A stretch of DNA of 64,000 nucleotides from Bhargavaea ginsengi (GCF_900109165.1 NZ_FNZF01000005.1:1-64000); one strand, 5' to 3'; positions 35,053 through 44,582 are shown, counted from the stretch's first letter. Translations and numbers: made by a program. Notes: generated by a model not told the origin, from the letters alone.

Positions 35053-35205
35053 ATGTGGCTGATGTTTACAACAGTTTTCGGTTTCACAGTCCTGCTGATT
35101 TTGGGCATGCTGATCATGATCCACTTCCTGCAACGCGCAATGATCTCGGAAGACTCAACGACAATCGATGAGAAACCTGAGACAACATACACACTCGATT
35201 CCTAA
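35053..35205 (+). CDS. small single-pass membrane protein (50 aa)
   Basis: A 50-residue protein. One strongly hydrophobic helix (about 5-26, FTTVFGFTVLLILGMLIMI) is followed by a short basic turn (HFLQR) and an acidic Thr-rich tail, which predicts an outside N-terminus and a cytoplasmic C-terminus. GAGGAG lies 10 nt before the ATG. It has its own TATAAT box and a strong terminator straight after the stop, so it is a real independent gene. Family not recognised. Confidence 0.75.
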   Translation: MWLMFTTVFGFTVLLILGMLIMIHFLQRAMISEDSTTIDEKPETTYTLDS

Positions 35206-35238
35206 AGAACTGCCGGGCTTTCCGGCAGTTCTTTTTCA
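35206..35238 (+). terminator. terminator of the small membrane protein gene
   Basis: AGAACTGCCGG pairs with CCGGCAGTTCT (35206-35232), with a loop of five bases and TTTTT. Confidence 0.9.
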
Positions 35239-35455
35239 TTTCGAGATGAAATTTCTCTTACAATCTCATTTCAGAAACGAACTTTCCCTGTAATATTCCA
35301 ATCATATCGTTTCAGCAATCCTCCACAATTATCCATAATATAGGCCTGAAAGATCATCCCCCTTTGACATCTTCCAATATCTGCTTATTTGCGGTTAAGT
35401 TATTTTCAACTATACTAATCTTCAATAGAAAGTACCGTCACCGGGAGGCAATTAC

Positions 35456-36460
35456 ATGTGGAATTCTACTGATATCGGCATCGATCTTGGCACCGCCAAT
35501 TTACTGATCTATACAAAATCCAAAGAAATCATCTTTAATGAGCCGTCTGTCGTTGCGACGGACCTTTCCGGACGGGTGATTGCCATCGGCAACGAAGCCA
35601 AGGTGATGCTTGGAAAGACACCTGGCCAGATTACCGCCATCCGGCCGCTCCGTGACGGCGTCATTGCAGACTACGACATGACAGCGGAGCTGCTGAAGGC
35701 TGCGATGGCCGAAGCATCCAAAAAGCTCGGCCAGACACTCCGAAAGCCACGGGTGGTCGTTTCGATCCCTTGCGGGGCAACTTCGGTTGAGCAGCGTGCC
35801 ATCGTGGACGCCGTGAAATCAGGAGGCGCTAAAGAGGTTCACCTGATTGAAGAACCTGTTGCGGCAGCCATCGGGGCAGACCTTCCCGTGAGCGAGCCGA
35901 TTGCGAATGTCATCGTCGATATCGGGGGCGGCACGACCGAGGTTGCCATCATTTCGTTTGGCGGCGTAGTCTCCTCTAACAGCGTGAAGTTTGCCGGTGA
36001 CAAGATGGACGAGGAAATCATCCATCACGTCCGCAAGCGGCACAACCTTATTATCGGCGAACAGACCGCAGAAGCGATCAAGAAGGAAGTCGGCTTTGCA
36101 CCGATCGCCCATGATGCGAAAACGATGGATATCCGTGGCCGTGACGTCGTAACGGGCCTGCCCAAAACGATCACGCTTCATTCGCGTGATATCCAGCAGT
36201 GCCTGAAAGAAGGGATGGAAACGATTCTGGAAGCCATCCGTACGACGCTCGAACTCTGCCCGGCAGAGCTATCCGGCGACATCGTTGATCAGGGCATCGT
36301 CCTCACCGGAGGCGGCTCGCTCATGAATGGCATGCAGGACTGGTTGTCCGAAGTGATCTCTGTACCTGTCCACACCGCACCCGAACCGATGAAGGCAGTC
36401 GTAGTCGGCACCGGCAAAGCTCTTGGTACTATTAAAACGATGCGAAAAATCGCAAACTGA
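35456..36460 (+). CDS. mreBH: Actin-like rod-shape protein MreBH
   Basis: A 334-residue bacterial actin. It has phosphate-1 [14 protein letters not shown], the connect-1 region [19 protein letters not shown] (phosphate-2), and the adenosine motif [14 protein letters not shown]. Complete length. Standing alone, not followed by mreC or spoIID/IIIQ genes, it fits the MreBH paralogue, which directs lateral wall synthesis and LytE in B. subtilis. The N-terminus [14 protein letters not shown] matches MreBH better than MreB or Mbl. The 215 bp upstream hold no certain promoter; TTGACA at about 35366 has no good -10. Confidence 0.9.
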   Translation: MWNSTDIGIDLGTANLLIYTKSKEIIFNEPSVVATDLSGRVIAIGNEAKVMLGKTPGQITAIRPLRDGVIADYDMTAELLKAAMAEASKKLGQTLRKPRVVVSIPCGATSVEQRAIVDAVKSGGAKEVHLIEEPVAAAIGADLPVSEPIANVIVDIGGGTTEVAIISFGGVVSSNSVKFAGDKMDEEIIHHVRKRHNLIIGEQTAEAIKKEVGFAPIAHDAKTMDIRGRDVVTGLPKTITLHSRDIQQCLKEGMETILEAIRTTLELCPAELSGDIVDQGIVLTGGGSLMNGMQDWLSEVISVPVHTAPEPMKAVVVGTGKALGTIKTMRKIAN

Positions 36461-36521
36461 ACCGGTATCGCCGCGGGACCCAGCCCATTGCTTCCGCAGC
36501 CACTGAAAAACTCTCTATAAT

Positions 36522-36647
36522 AGCTGATTGAAGTGAAAGGTCCGAGACACCTGCGGGAATAGCATTAGCCGAAGACTCCGCAGGACAAAGTCCGAGGAGG
36601 CTGAGGCAATGCCCGCGGTAAGCGAGGACATGGAACGGAAATCAGCT
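36522..36647 (+). repeat. dispersed 126-bp repeat with inverted ends, copy 1 (pair with 61787)
   Basis: Begins AGCTGATTGAAGTGAAAGG and ends with GGAACGGAAATCAGCT; the terminal eight bases are perfect inverted repeats (36522-36529 and 36640-36647). The inside contains CCTGCGGG and CCCGCGG blocks. A related copy is at 61787-61915. It carries no gene. Such GAAGTGAA...CTGCGGGA...AACGGAAA elements are, from memory, common between Bacillus genes. Confidence 0.8.
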
Positions 36648-36708
36648 TTTCCACTTTTTTACGAACTCCTGCTTTTTGCAGTTTAATAATGTATACGGAT
36701 TACAATAA

Positions 36709-36752
36709 AAGGACCCTATTCCGGCTCACGGCCTGAATAGGGTCCTTAGTTT
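36709..36752. terminator. terminator upstream of the acetyltransferase end
   Basis: AAGGACCCTATTC (36709-36721) pairs with GAATAGGGTCCTT (36735-36747), with flanking A and T runs on both strands. Confidence 0.85.
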
Positions 36753-36785
36753 TGCAATGGGTCTCCGCAAAGCGGCCTTACCCTT

Positions 36786-37331
36786 TCAATGTTCGTCCTC
36801 GATGATCGAGTAGAGGTAATGATCCTCCCAGACACCGTTGATGAAAAGCAACTGGCGCAGCAGGCCTTCCTGCTCCATGCCGGCCTTTTCAAGCACCCTG
36901 ACCGATGCCTGGTTCCTCGGGGAAACATAGGCCTCGATTCTGTGCAGTCCGGCGCGTTCGAAACCGAACTTCAGGATGATCTTCAGTGCTTCGGTCGCAA
37001 TGCCGCGTCCCGCTTCGCCCTGATCGACGGAGTAGCCGACAAAGCCACTCAGGAATGGCAGGCGTTTCAGGCCATATAGAGAGATGTGGCCGATCAGGCG
37101 ACCATCCTCTGCCCGGAAAATGCCAAAACTATACTCCCGCTTTTCCCTGAGCTGCTGGAGTGACTCACGGATCTTCTCCCTCTGGACGCCTACCGTGTAA
37201 TACGAGCTATCGTGCCGCGGCTCATACACCGACCAGTAGTGCTTGTTCCTGGATACAAGGTTGGTCATGGCGAGTGCATCATCGTCGGTAAGGACGCGAA
37301 GGATGATTGTCTCGCCCTTTAGTGAGATCAC
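36786..37331 (-). CDS. GNAT acetyltransferase, RimJ/RimL type
   Basis: A 181-residue acetyl-CoA-dependent N-acetyltransferase. The acetyl-CoA motif is GEAGRGIATEALKIILKFGF (about 106-125), followed by RIEAYVSPRNQASVRVLEKAGMEQEGLLR, the usual RimJ/RimL/YdaF end. The substrate may be a ribosomal-protein N-terminus or another amine; sequence does not decide. It starts six bases after the pepF stop and is probably cotranscribed. Confidence 0.87.
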   Translation of the reverse strand: MISLKGETIILRVLTDDDALAMTNLVSRNKHYWSVYEPRHDSSYYTVGVQREKIRESLQQLREKREYSFGIFRAEDGRLIGHISLYGLKRLPFLSGFVGYSVDQGEAGRGIATEALKIILKFGFERAGLHRIEAYVSPRNQASVRVLEKAGMEQEGLLRQLLFINGVWEDHYLYSIIEDEH

Positions 37332-37337
37332 GGCGGC

Positions 37338-39140
37338 TCACCCTTCGTTGGACGTCAGGCTGAGAAACTCTTCCACATCGCGGATGCAGAGGCGGACGCC
37401 CTTTTCCCAGAAGTCTTGTTTTGTGATATCTTCACCAAGATGTTTCATCGCCAGGTCCTCAGTCGTCATGACGGCCGTGTCCCGCAGAAGTGCCATGTAC
37501 TTCTCCTCGAACGCCTCACCTTCCTCAAGCGCCTTGGCATAGATGCTGAGGGAGAATAAGTAGCCGAACGTGTAAGGGAAGTTGTAGAACGGCACGCCGG
37601 TGATGTAGAAGTGCAGCTTGGAGGCCCAGAAGTGCGGGTGTGCCTCTCCAAGCGCTCCGGCATAAGCCTCGCGCTGTGCTTCTTCCATCAGTTCGTTCAG
37701 GCGTGCGGTCGAAACTACTCCTTTTTTCCGCTCTTCGTAGAATCGCGTTTCAAACAGGAAGCGCGCATGAATATTCATGAAGAAGGAGACACTGCGCTGA
37801 GCCTTGTCTTCAAGCAGGGCGATTTTTTCTTCCTTCGTCCCTGCTTCCTTAACAGCTGCATCCGCCACGATCATCTCCGCGAATGTTGACGCGGTCTCCG
37901 CCACATTCATCGCATATTGCCTGTTTAGCTGATGGACCGGACGGAGCGCATAGGAGTGGAATGCGTGACCGAGCTCGTGTGCCAGTGTGGCGACGTTCGA
38001 CATTGAACCGCTATACGTCATGAAGATACGGGATTCTTCCGAAAGCGGCATGCCGGTGCAAAAGCCTCCCGGGCGCTTGTTCGGACGATCCTCCGCCTCG
38101 ATCCAGCCGTTCTCGAATGCCATGCGGGCGAACGACTCCAGCTCCGGACCGAACTTTCCGAAATGCTTCAGAATGAATTCAGCGCCATCCTGATAATCCA
38201 GTTTTGAAGCCGATTCGGAAACCGGTGCGAAAAAGTCATACCAGTCAAGCTGGTCTTTGCCGAGCAGGGTTGCCTTGCGGTTCAGGTATTCCGCAAACGG
38301 CCCTTTATTGGCCGAAATGGCACCCCACATCGCGTCGAGCGTCTCCTGCTTCATGCGGTTGTACTCGAGCGGCTCGCGGAGGACCTGATCCCAGCCCCGT
38401 TTCTCGTAAACCTGCAGGCGGAAGCCGGCGAGCGAGTTAAGAGCTTTCGCGAAGAATTCTTCTTTCTCAGCCCATGCTGCCTCCAGCTTTTCAAACGCTT
38501 CTTTTCGGACCGCGGGATCGGAATGCGTGCCGAGATTGTTTGCCTGGCCGACGGAAAGGACCTTCTCCTCTCCGTCCACTGTGACCTTCACCTGCATGTC
38601 CCCGACAAGCAGGTCGTACAGCTCGCCCCATCCATGGTAGCCGTCAACGGACAGGCCTGTAATGAGTGCTTCCTGTTCTTCCGGAAGCTTGGCTCCGGCT
38701 TTTTTGCGCCATTCACCCAGGATGAACGAAAATTCTTCGAGCTGACCGGAGGCAAGCAGCTCTTCCCAGACCTTCTCATCTGTCTTCGACAGTTTCTGCT
38801 GCAGCGACATGAACGCCGTCTGGAACTTCGCACCCAGCGCGGATGTTTCTCCCTGCAGGAGATTCGCTTTTTTATCTGTCGTGTCCTGTGCCAGGAAGCA
38901 GCCGATGACCGCTCCGGCCTCTCTCAGGTGGGCCGAGGTATTCTTTGTCTGTTCGATCAGGGCCACAATCTTTTCTGCAGCGTCGGCGGCTTCCGGTGTG
39001 CTGAAATCCGCGACCGCTTTTGCATAGCTCCGGACTTTTTCCGCCCCTTCATCTAGATGGGCTCTGAGTTCTTCAGATTCGCTTCCGCCTCTAAAGAACG
39101 TCTCAAGGTCCCAGGTGACCGGATACGTGGTTGTTGACAT
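37338..39140 (-). CDS. pepF: M3 family oligoendopeptidase
   Basis: A 600-residue zinc endopeptidase that cuts short peptides in the cytoplasm. Zinc site HELGH at 388-392 with the downstream Glu in ETASTFAEM. The PepF N-terminal helical domain runs from about 120, and the substrate-closing region HFWASKLHFYITGVPFYNFPYTFGYLFSLS is present. Full length. The ATG is preceded by GGGGGAATTGGG. Complements the peptide importers dpp and dtpT in using peptides (inference). Confidence 0.93.
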   Translation of the reverse strand: MSTTTYPVTWDLETFFRGGSESEELRAHLDEGAEKVRSYAKAVADFSTPEAADAAEKIVALIEQTKNTSAHLREAGAVIGCFLAQDTTDKKANLLQGETSALGAKFQTAFMSLQQKLSKTDEKVWEELLASGQLEEFSFILGEWRKKAGAKLPEEQEALITGLSVDGYHGWGELYDLLVGDMQVKVTVDGEEKVLSVGQANNLGTHSDPAVRKEAFEKLEAAWAEKEEFFAKALNSLAGFRLQVYEKRGWDQVLREPLEYNRMKQETLDAMWGAISANKGPFAEYLNRKATLLGKDQLDWYDFFAPVSESASKLDYQDGAEFILKHFGKFGPELESFARMAFENGWIEAEDRPNKRPGGFCTGMPLSEESRIFMTYSGSMSNVATLAHELGHAFHSYALRPVHQLNRQYAMNVAETASTFAEMIVADAAVKEAGTKEEKIALLEDKAQRSVSFFMNIHARFLFETRFYEERKKGVVSTARLNELMEEAQREAYAGALGEAHPHFWASKLHFYITGVPFYNFPYTFGYLFSLSIYAKALEEGEAFEEKYMALLRDTAVMTTEDLAMKHLGEDITKQDFWEKGVRLCIRDVEEFLSLTSNEG

Positions 39141-39306
39141 CCCAATTCCCCCTGACTGTTTGCCAATTTTCTAACAACAATTTCCTTACAATTATAACAC
39201 GGTTGTTCGGAAGGCGAAACTTGCCAACTGGCAAAAAAGCGTCACACTTTCCGCCGTAAATACCGAAAAACCCATGTATACTAATACGGGTAGGAGGTGA
39301 AGAAGA

Positions 39307-40050
39307 TTGATCCGAAAACTGTTGATGGGGATCGCCCTGCTTGCGGCGGTCGGCTTCCATGCGTCGGCTTTGTTCATGCCGGCATTCGGGCGGCCCGCCG
39401 GGGAGATTGCCGCGCGGCTTCCGGTCGTCTTCATGCCGTCCATGTACTCGTCGCTGGTTCTGCTCGTCCTCGTGCCGCTCCTCGTACTGTACGTGATCCG
39501 GGACGGCGGAAAGGCGGACCGGCCGGCAACCGCAAATCTGCGGGCCGTGCTTTTCATCGCGGCCTGCGTCCTCCATATCATCGAACTCATCACTTGGCAG
39601 GAAGAACGCTTTATCCTGTTCACCGCAACGGAAGTGGCCATGCTCGCCATTCTTGCCGCCCTTTACTTCACCTATCCGAAAAAGGAGAACCTCATTTCCG
39701 GACGGATACCCGTCTCAGGAATCTTTTCCTATTTCTTCTTCAGCGTTCTGGTTGCAGTCCATTACGCGCTAGAGGCAAATGATTGGGGTGGCCTGGGCCT
39801 GAGTGACGCGCTCTGGGCGATCATCACGCTCACATTTGCCGCTGCGGCCGCGCTTCATTTCCTTTATCATCACCAGGACCATATGTATGCCATCGTGTTC
39901 GCCTGGATGTCCCTCATGGTCGCTGCAAGGAACGGGCTGGACGAGCCGCTTGTTAGCGCAGCTGCGCTTTTCCTCGCCGGTGCCGTCATCGCCTGGATGA
40001 TCATTTCCAGTCGTCAAAGCCAAAAAGTGCCGAGAACGGCAGAAGATTAA
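39307..40050 (+). CDS. polytopic membrane protein, 7 predicted helices
   Basis: A 247-residue protein made almost wholly of hydrophobic segments (about 3-25, 43-63, 77-97, 101-122, 136-158, 166-188, 194-235), with a short basic C-terminal tail. I do not recognise the family; the pattern suggests a small integral membrane sensor or carrier. The start is TTG at 39307, with AGGAGG 9 nt upstream; no ATG gives a comparable site. Divergent from pepF. It ends at a perfect palindromic terminator. Confidence 0.7.
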   Translation: MIRKLLMGIALLAAVGFHASALFMPAFGRPAGEIAARLPVVFMPSMYSSLVLLVLVPLLVLYVIRDGGKADRPATANLRAVLFIAACVLHIIELITWQEERFILFTATEVAMLAILAALYFTYPKKENLISGRIPVSGIFSYFFFSVLVAVHYALEANDWGGLGLSDALWAIITLTFAAAAALHFLYHHQDHMYAIVFAWMSLMVAARNGLDEPLVSAAALFLAGAVIAWMIISSRQSQKVPRTAED

Positions 40051-40066
40051 TCAGCCAATATACGCC

Positions 40067-40099
40067 AAACGGTCCCGGGAAATTTCCCGGGACCGTTTT

Positions 40100-40102
<3 letters not shown>
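40067..40102. terminator. bidirectional terminator (perfect palindrome)
   Basis: AAACGGTCCCGGGAAA (40067-40082) is exactly complementary to the next 16 bases, followed by T-runs either way. It serves the membrane protein gene and the convergent methionine aminopeptidase. Confidence 0.85.
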
Positions 40103-40891
<789 letters not shown>

Positions 40892-40922
40892 CTATACCAC
40901 AGACCGGACGGTCGCCAAACAG

Positions 40923-41264
40923 TCAGGTTTTCAGCGCACGGATTCCTGCCGCGGTGCACCAGACGAACGCCGCCCCCTGCAGAACCGCATACAAAAGAGT
41001 GAGCAGGACAGTCGTGCCAGCATGCCCGAATGACGGCGCCAAACCGGTGAACGCCGCTTCCCTCACTTCATTGGCTGCGATGAAAGTCGTGACCAGAAGC
41101 GCACAAAGCGGCACAGCCGGGAGGAGCTGGATGGCCAGCGCCCGCTTTGCGTGGCGGCGGACCAGGCCATCACCTGAAGCCAGGAGCAGAATAAGCGGAA
41201 ACAGGACTGGGGCGAATAGGATGCTGAAGTAATTAAATGACGCGATAAGGCGGGGATTGTCCAT
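40923..41264 (-). CDS. small membrane protein, DUF4870-like
   Basis: A 113-residue protein with three helices (about 10-32, 42-66, 82-105) and a short basic loop VRRHAKRALAIQLL between the first two. The loop resembles the H-x3-A-x3-Q segment of DUF4870 membrane proteins. The resemblance is weak and no function is known. The ATG is preceded by GGAAGGAGCACCCC. Confidence 0.65.
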   Translation of the reverse strand: MDNPRLIASFNYFSILFAPVLFPLILLLASGDGLVRRHAKRALAIQLLPAVPLCALLVTTFIAANEVREAAFTGLAPSFGHAGTTVLLTLLYAVLQGAAFVWCTAAGIRALKT

Positions 41265-41372
41265 GGGGTGCTCCTTCCGGTAAGCGGCACAGCTGTTCCT
41301 ATCCTATGCGGGGACGGGTTGAAAACACCGGCCGGGTAGTCTACACTTGGATTGTCCATACTGAATAACTGA

Positions 41373-41466
41373 ACCACAAGGGGAGCCGCAGATGCGGCTG
41401 AGAGTGGGCGGCCGGCGCCCAGACCCTTTGAACCTGTAAGGTCATGCTTGCGCAGGGATGTGGATG
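41373..41466 (+). promoter_or_regulatory. TPP (THI-box) riboswitch
   Basis: Conserved aptamer elements in order: GGGGAGCC (41380-41387), GGCTGAGAG (41396-41404), AGACCCTTTGAACCTG (41421-41436) and a closing TGCGCAGGGA. It binds thiamine pyrophosphate and here precedes a transporter gene for thiamine, with a terminator between, so high TPP should stop transcription. Confidence 0.93.
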
Positions 41467-41483
41467 GAAAACGATGCCCGAAG

Positions 41484-41513
41484 GCGTCCGGCTCTGTCCC
41501 GGATGCTTTTTTT
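41484..41513 (+). terminator. riboswitch expression-platform terminator
   Basis: GCGTCCGG (41484-41491) pairs with CCGGATGC (41499-41506, one G-T), followed by seven T. It lies between the TPP aptamer and thiT. Confidence 0.8.
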
Positions 41514-41561
41514 ATTGGTCATCCCCATCTTGCGACACTATTTAAATGGGGGTATCTTCCT

Positions 41562-42125
41562 ATGCAGCGCAACAAACGTCTTCAATTCCTGATCGAGGTC
41601 GCGATCTTTTCCGCGATCGGCTTTGTCCTCGACCAGATCTCCATCAAACTCTGGTTTCAGGGCGGCTCCATCAGCCTCACGATGGTGCCGATCGTCCTGA
41701 TGGCCTTTCGCTGGGGGCTCGGGGGCGGATTGCTCACCGGGCTGATCCTCGGCATTCTCCAGACATTTGCAGGCGCCTACATCATCCACCCGGTGCAGGG
41801 CTTCCTGGATTACATCGCAGCATTTGTCGTAATCGGAGCCGCTGCTTTCCTGCGGCCGATGGTGCTGCGGGGCGCCGACTCCGGCGAGAAGGGACGGATG
41901 GTGACAGGCATCGTCATCGGGACGGTCATCGGCGGCCTGCTCCGCTACGTCATGCATGTCCTGTCCGGCGTCGTATTCTTCGGAGCGGCTGCCATTGATG
42001 CAGGCGACAACATCTGGTGGTATTCGATCGTCTACAACGCGGGTTACATGATCCCGTCGATCATCCTGACAGCCGCCGCGTGCGCCCTCCTGTTCAGCAC
42101 TGCGCCGCGATTGCTTAAGCGATAG
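41562..42125 (+). CDS. thiT: Thiamine ECF transporter substrate-binding subunit ThiT
   Basis: A 187-residue S-component that works with the EcfAA'T module elsewhere in the genome. Six helices. The thiamine-site residues of the family are recognisable in FQGGSISLTMVPIVLMAFRWG, in HPVQGFLDY, and in the tail region IWWYSIVYNAGYMIPS. ATG 41562 has GGGGGT 8 nt upstream, after the riboswitch; upstream in-frame codons lie inside the leader. Length matches B. subtilis ThiT (YuaJ). Confidence 0.93.
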   Translation: MQRNKRLQFLIEVAIFSAIGFVLDQISIKLWFQGGSISLTMVPIVLMAFRWGLGGGLLTGLILGILQTFAGAYIIHPVQGFLDYIAAFVVIGAAAFLRPMVLRGADSGEKGRMVTGIVIGTVIGGLLRYVMHVLSGVVFFGAAAIDAGDNIWWYSIVYNAGYMIPSIILTAAACALLFSTAPRLLKR

Positions 42126-42179
42126 ATCCAGTCTGTCCCAGGGACGGCTGGTATAAACCGGAATTCATATGGACAGACG

Positions 42180-42207
42180 AACCCCCGCCGGGTCTGGCGG
42201 GGGTTTT
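42180..42207 (+). terminator. terminator of thiT
   Basis: ACCCCCGCC (42181-42189) pairs with GGCGGGGGT (42196-42204), followed by TTT. Confidence 0.8.
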
Positions 42208-42232
42208 GGGTTGGGGACATTATAACTGAGAT

Positions 42233-42332
42233 CACCAACGCTTCAATGAAGTTAATCAACGTTTCATAAAAGATCGTCAACGTCTCAATAAACTTAATCA
42301 ACATTTCACCGAAGATCGTCAACGTTTCACGC
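42233..42332 (+). repeat. 21-bp phased array, core TCAACGTTTCA, 5 units
   Basis: CAACG/CAACA cores start at 42236, 42257, 42278, 42299 and 42320, exactly 21 bp apart. Each unit is a conserved (T/C)CAACGTTTCA-like half and a variable 9-10 nt. It fills the gap between the thiT terminator and the stop codon of the SGNH hydrolase gene. Confidence 0.9.
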
Positions 42333-42333
42333 C

Positions 42334-43260
42334 CTATACGGAAAACGAAAACCCCTCCGGCATGTCGGAGGGGTTAAAGTAAATGGCATGGATGCCCTGA
42401 AGATGTTCATCGACTGCAGACCGGGAGAATGTCTCACCGCTTGCGTCGGCACTTCGCCCGTCCGCCTCCTGCATCCGCCGGTTCATTTCCTCGAACGAGA
42501 CCGGATTCGGCGGCGGCACTTCCCATGGCTCGACAGTCAGGCCGTATGGGGAGCTCTTGAAAAAGGCATTCGCCATCCGGCGGTACCCTTCGAGCGTCGG
42601 ATGGACGTCCGCCGGGTTCGGAAGCAATTGGCTGCCTTCGGCGGCAAATGCCTCTTCGGCCGGTACGAAGACGGCTCCGGCGGCCTCTGCCTCCTTCTTC
42701 AGGATCGCGTTCAGCCGGCCAAGCTCTTTTTGGAGGCCGGGTTTCATCTCTTCACGGGCATGGGGATATGGAAAATAATAACCCATGATGTAAACAGTCG
42801 CCCGCGGCGCCCGTTCCGCAAGTTCATCCAAAATGACCGCCGTGTTCTTCCTGACACCGTTCAGCGCATAGTCCGCCGGAATCTGATCATAGGCGAGCGT
42901 GCCTGTCCGCGGATCATACCGCACAAGCCCGAGCAGGTCATTGGCGCCCGAGGAAACCGTGATTAGTGTGGCATGTTCAAGGACCGGCCACGCCTCATCC
43001 GAGCGCACGCGTTCGAGCACCTGGCCGCTCGTGAGCCCCGGATAGGTGAGATCCTTCGAGTAAAAGGCGAGCGGCATATGCCTGCGCAACTCCATCGCAA
43101 TCATGTCGGCATAGCCAAGGTCGATCGCACGGTTTGGCGTCTGACCGGCCGCAAGGGAATCACCGAGCGCGACATAGGCGGCCGGCGCCGCAGCCTTCAC
43201 AAGCCCCGCTTGCGGAAGGATCATCAGCAACGCACTGAACAGGAGGACAAGCCGCTTCAT
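42334..43260 (-). CDS. Secreted SGNH/GDSL hydrolase
   Basis: A 308-residue exported esterase or lipase-like hydrolase. Signal peptide to about residue 24 (VKAAA). Block I GDSLAAG carries the catalytic Ser, block III is GAND (Asn), and block V DVHP supplies Asp and His. The C-terminal 60 residues are a polar extension. It overlaps the helicase gene by 4 bp (stop/start ATGA), so translation is coupled. A hairpin with the sequence AACCCCTCCG / CGGAGGGGTT (42350-42375) lies inside its last codons. Confidence 0.85.
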   Translation of the reverse strand: MKRLVLLFSALLMILPQAGLVKAAAPAAYVALGDSLAAGQTPNRAIDLGYADMIAMELRRHMPLAFYSKDLTYPGLTSGQVLERVRSDEAWPVLEHATLITVSSGANDLLGLVRYDPRTGTLAYDQIPADYALNGVRKNTAVILDELAERAPRATVYIMGYYFPYPHAREEMKPGLQKELGRLNAILKKEAEAAGAVFVPAEEAFAAEGSQLLPNPADVHPTLEGYRRMANAFFKSSPYGLTVEPWEVPPPNPVSFEEMNRRMQEADGRSADASGETFSRSAVDEHLQGIHAIYFNPSDMPEGFSFSV

Positions 43261-44483
43261 CGCTGCTTGCCGCCCTTGTTCCCTTCTTTTTTCTTGCCGT
43301 TCCTCGGGCCCTTGCCCGCATTGCCCGAAGGTTTCCCGGATGACGCGGCCTGCACGGTCTTGGAGGAGCCTTCGACAAGGCTGCCCTTGTGCCAGACTTT
43401 CTGTACCGGCTTGCCCGGCAGAGCACGGGTCAGTTTCCGGTATGTCTTTTCATCCGGATAGGACACGAATGACAGCACTTCCCCGTCCGCTCCCGCTCGT
43501 CCCGTCCTTCCGGAACGGTGTGTGTACTGTTCTTCGGTGCGCGGTACATCGATGTGGATCACATGCGTCAGACCGCTGATGTCGAGCCCGCGAGCCGCAA
43601 CATCAGTCGCGATAAGGATGCGCACTGTACCGTCGCGGAACCCGTCAAGCGCCTGTTTGCGCTCCATTTTGTTCATGCCGGAATGAAGGACGGCAACCGG
43701 CGCGCCCTCAAACTTCAGCTTCGACTCCTTCATGAGCAGCTGGTCCGTATTGTTGATGAAAGCCAGTGCACGCAAGCCTTCCATATGGGATAGCCTGCGG
43801 ATCAGGTCCGTCTTGTCGCGATCATCCACCTTCGTGAAGGAGTGGATGACCTCGCCTTGCTTCGGCAGCTCTTCAGCAGTCACTTTAAGCTGCAGCGGGT
43901 CATCCATGAACCGCTCGGCAACAAGCCGGATTTCATCCGTGATGGTGGCCGACACGACTGCCACCTGGCAGTCAGGCGCGGCAGCCCCGATCAGCGACTT
44001 TACATCCGTCCGGTGGTCACGTCCCAGAAGCTGATCGCCCTCATCCAGTACGATGTGGCGGATATCGTGCATTTTCAGCTTGCGGTCATTGGCCAGTTCC
44101 CAGACACGGCCCGGCGTCCCTACGACGATCGTCGGCTTCTTTTTCAGCTTCTCGATCTGGCGCTGTTTATTAGCCCCGCCGATCAGTTGCGTGACTGTGA
44201 TGTCCGTCCCTTCCGTCCAATCACGGAACACTTCGACAATCTGCATGCAGAGCTCCTGTGAAGGTGCAATGACCAACGCTTCCGTTTTCTTGGAGTTGCC
44301 GTCGACAAGCTCCAGCAGAGGGATGACATACGCGAGTGTCTTCCCGGACCCGGTCGGAGACTCCGCTACGATGTCCCGTCCATCGATCATTGCAGGTATC
44401 ATTTTCGACTGGATCGGCATCTCCTCTTCAAATGTCCATTTTTCCCGGAATTGCGGCTCCAGCCGTTCAATCCAACTCATCAT
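43257..44483 (-). CDS. yfmL: DEAD-box-like RNA helicase (YfmL-like)
   Basis: A 408-residue ATP-dependent RNA helicase. Q-region FEEEMPIQSKMIPAMIDG, motif I SPTGSGKT, motif Ib TPGRVWEL, motif II DEGD in place of DEAD, SAT, then the C-terminal domain with VAVLHSG, ATDVAARGLDI and HRSGRTGRAG. A 50-residue basic Gly/Lys/Ser tail follows, probably for RNA binding. The sequence follows B. subtilis YfmL, a helicase involved in ribosome assembly, whose motif II is also non-standard. First gene of a two-gene operon with the SGNH hydrolase. Confidence 0.9.
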   Translation of the reverse strand: MMSWIERLEPQFREKWTFEEEMPIQSKMIPAMIDGRDIVAESPTGSGKTLAYVIPLLELVDGNSKKTEALVIAPSQELCMQIVEVFRDWTEGTDITVTQLIGGANKQRQIEKLKKKPTIVVGTPGRVWELANDRKLKMHDIRHIVLDEGDQLLGRDHRTDVKSLIGAAAPDCQVAVVSATITDEIRLVAERFMDDPLQLKVTAEELPKQGEVIHSFTKVDDRDKTDLIRRLSHMEGLRALAFINNTDQLLMKESKLKFEGAPVAVLHSGMNKMERKQALDGFRDGTVRILIATDVAARGLDISGLTHVIHIDVPRTEEQYTHRSGRTGRAGADGEVLSFVSYPDEKTYRKLTRALPGKPVQKVWHKGSLVEGSSKTVQAASSGKPSGNAGKGPRNGKKKEGNKGGKQR

Positions 44484-44582
44484 CCATTCCCCGTTTCAAT
44501 CCTTGATGGCTTTATTTTAGCACAGCGGGTGCTACCCGTCCTTTAGCGGCTGTTCCCGATAAAAGTCGGGGCGTCTGTGTAT

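Noticed and set aside
35366-35415. Sigma-I-type promoter for mreBH
   Set aside because: A TTGACA is present but no suitable -10 at proper spacing, and no sigma-I -10 (CGAA) at the right distance; not called.
36522-36647. Insertion sequence
   Set aside because: Only 126 bp, no transposase frame and no clear target duplication; kept as a small repeat.
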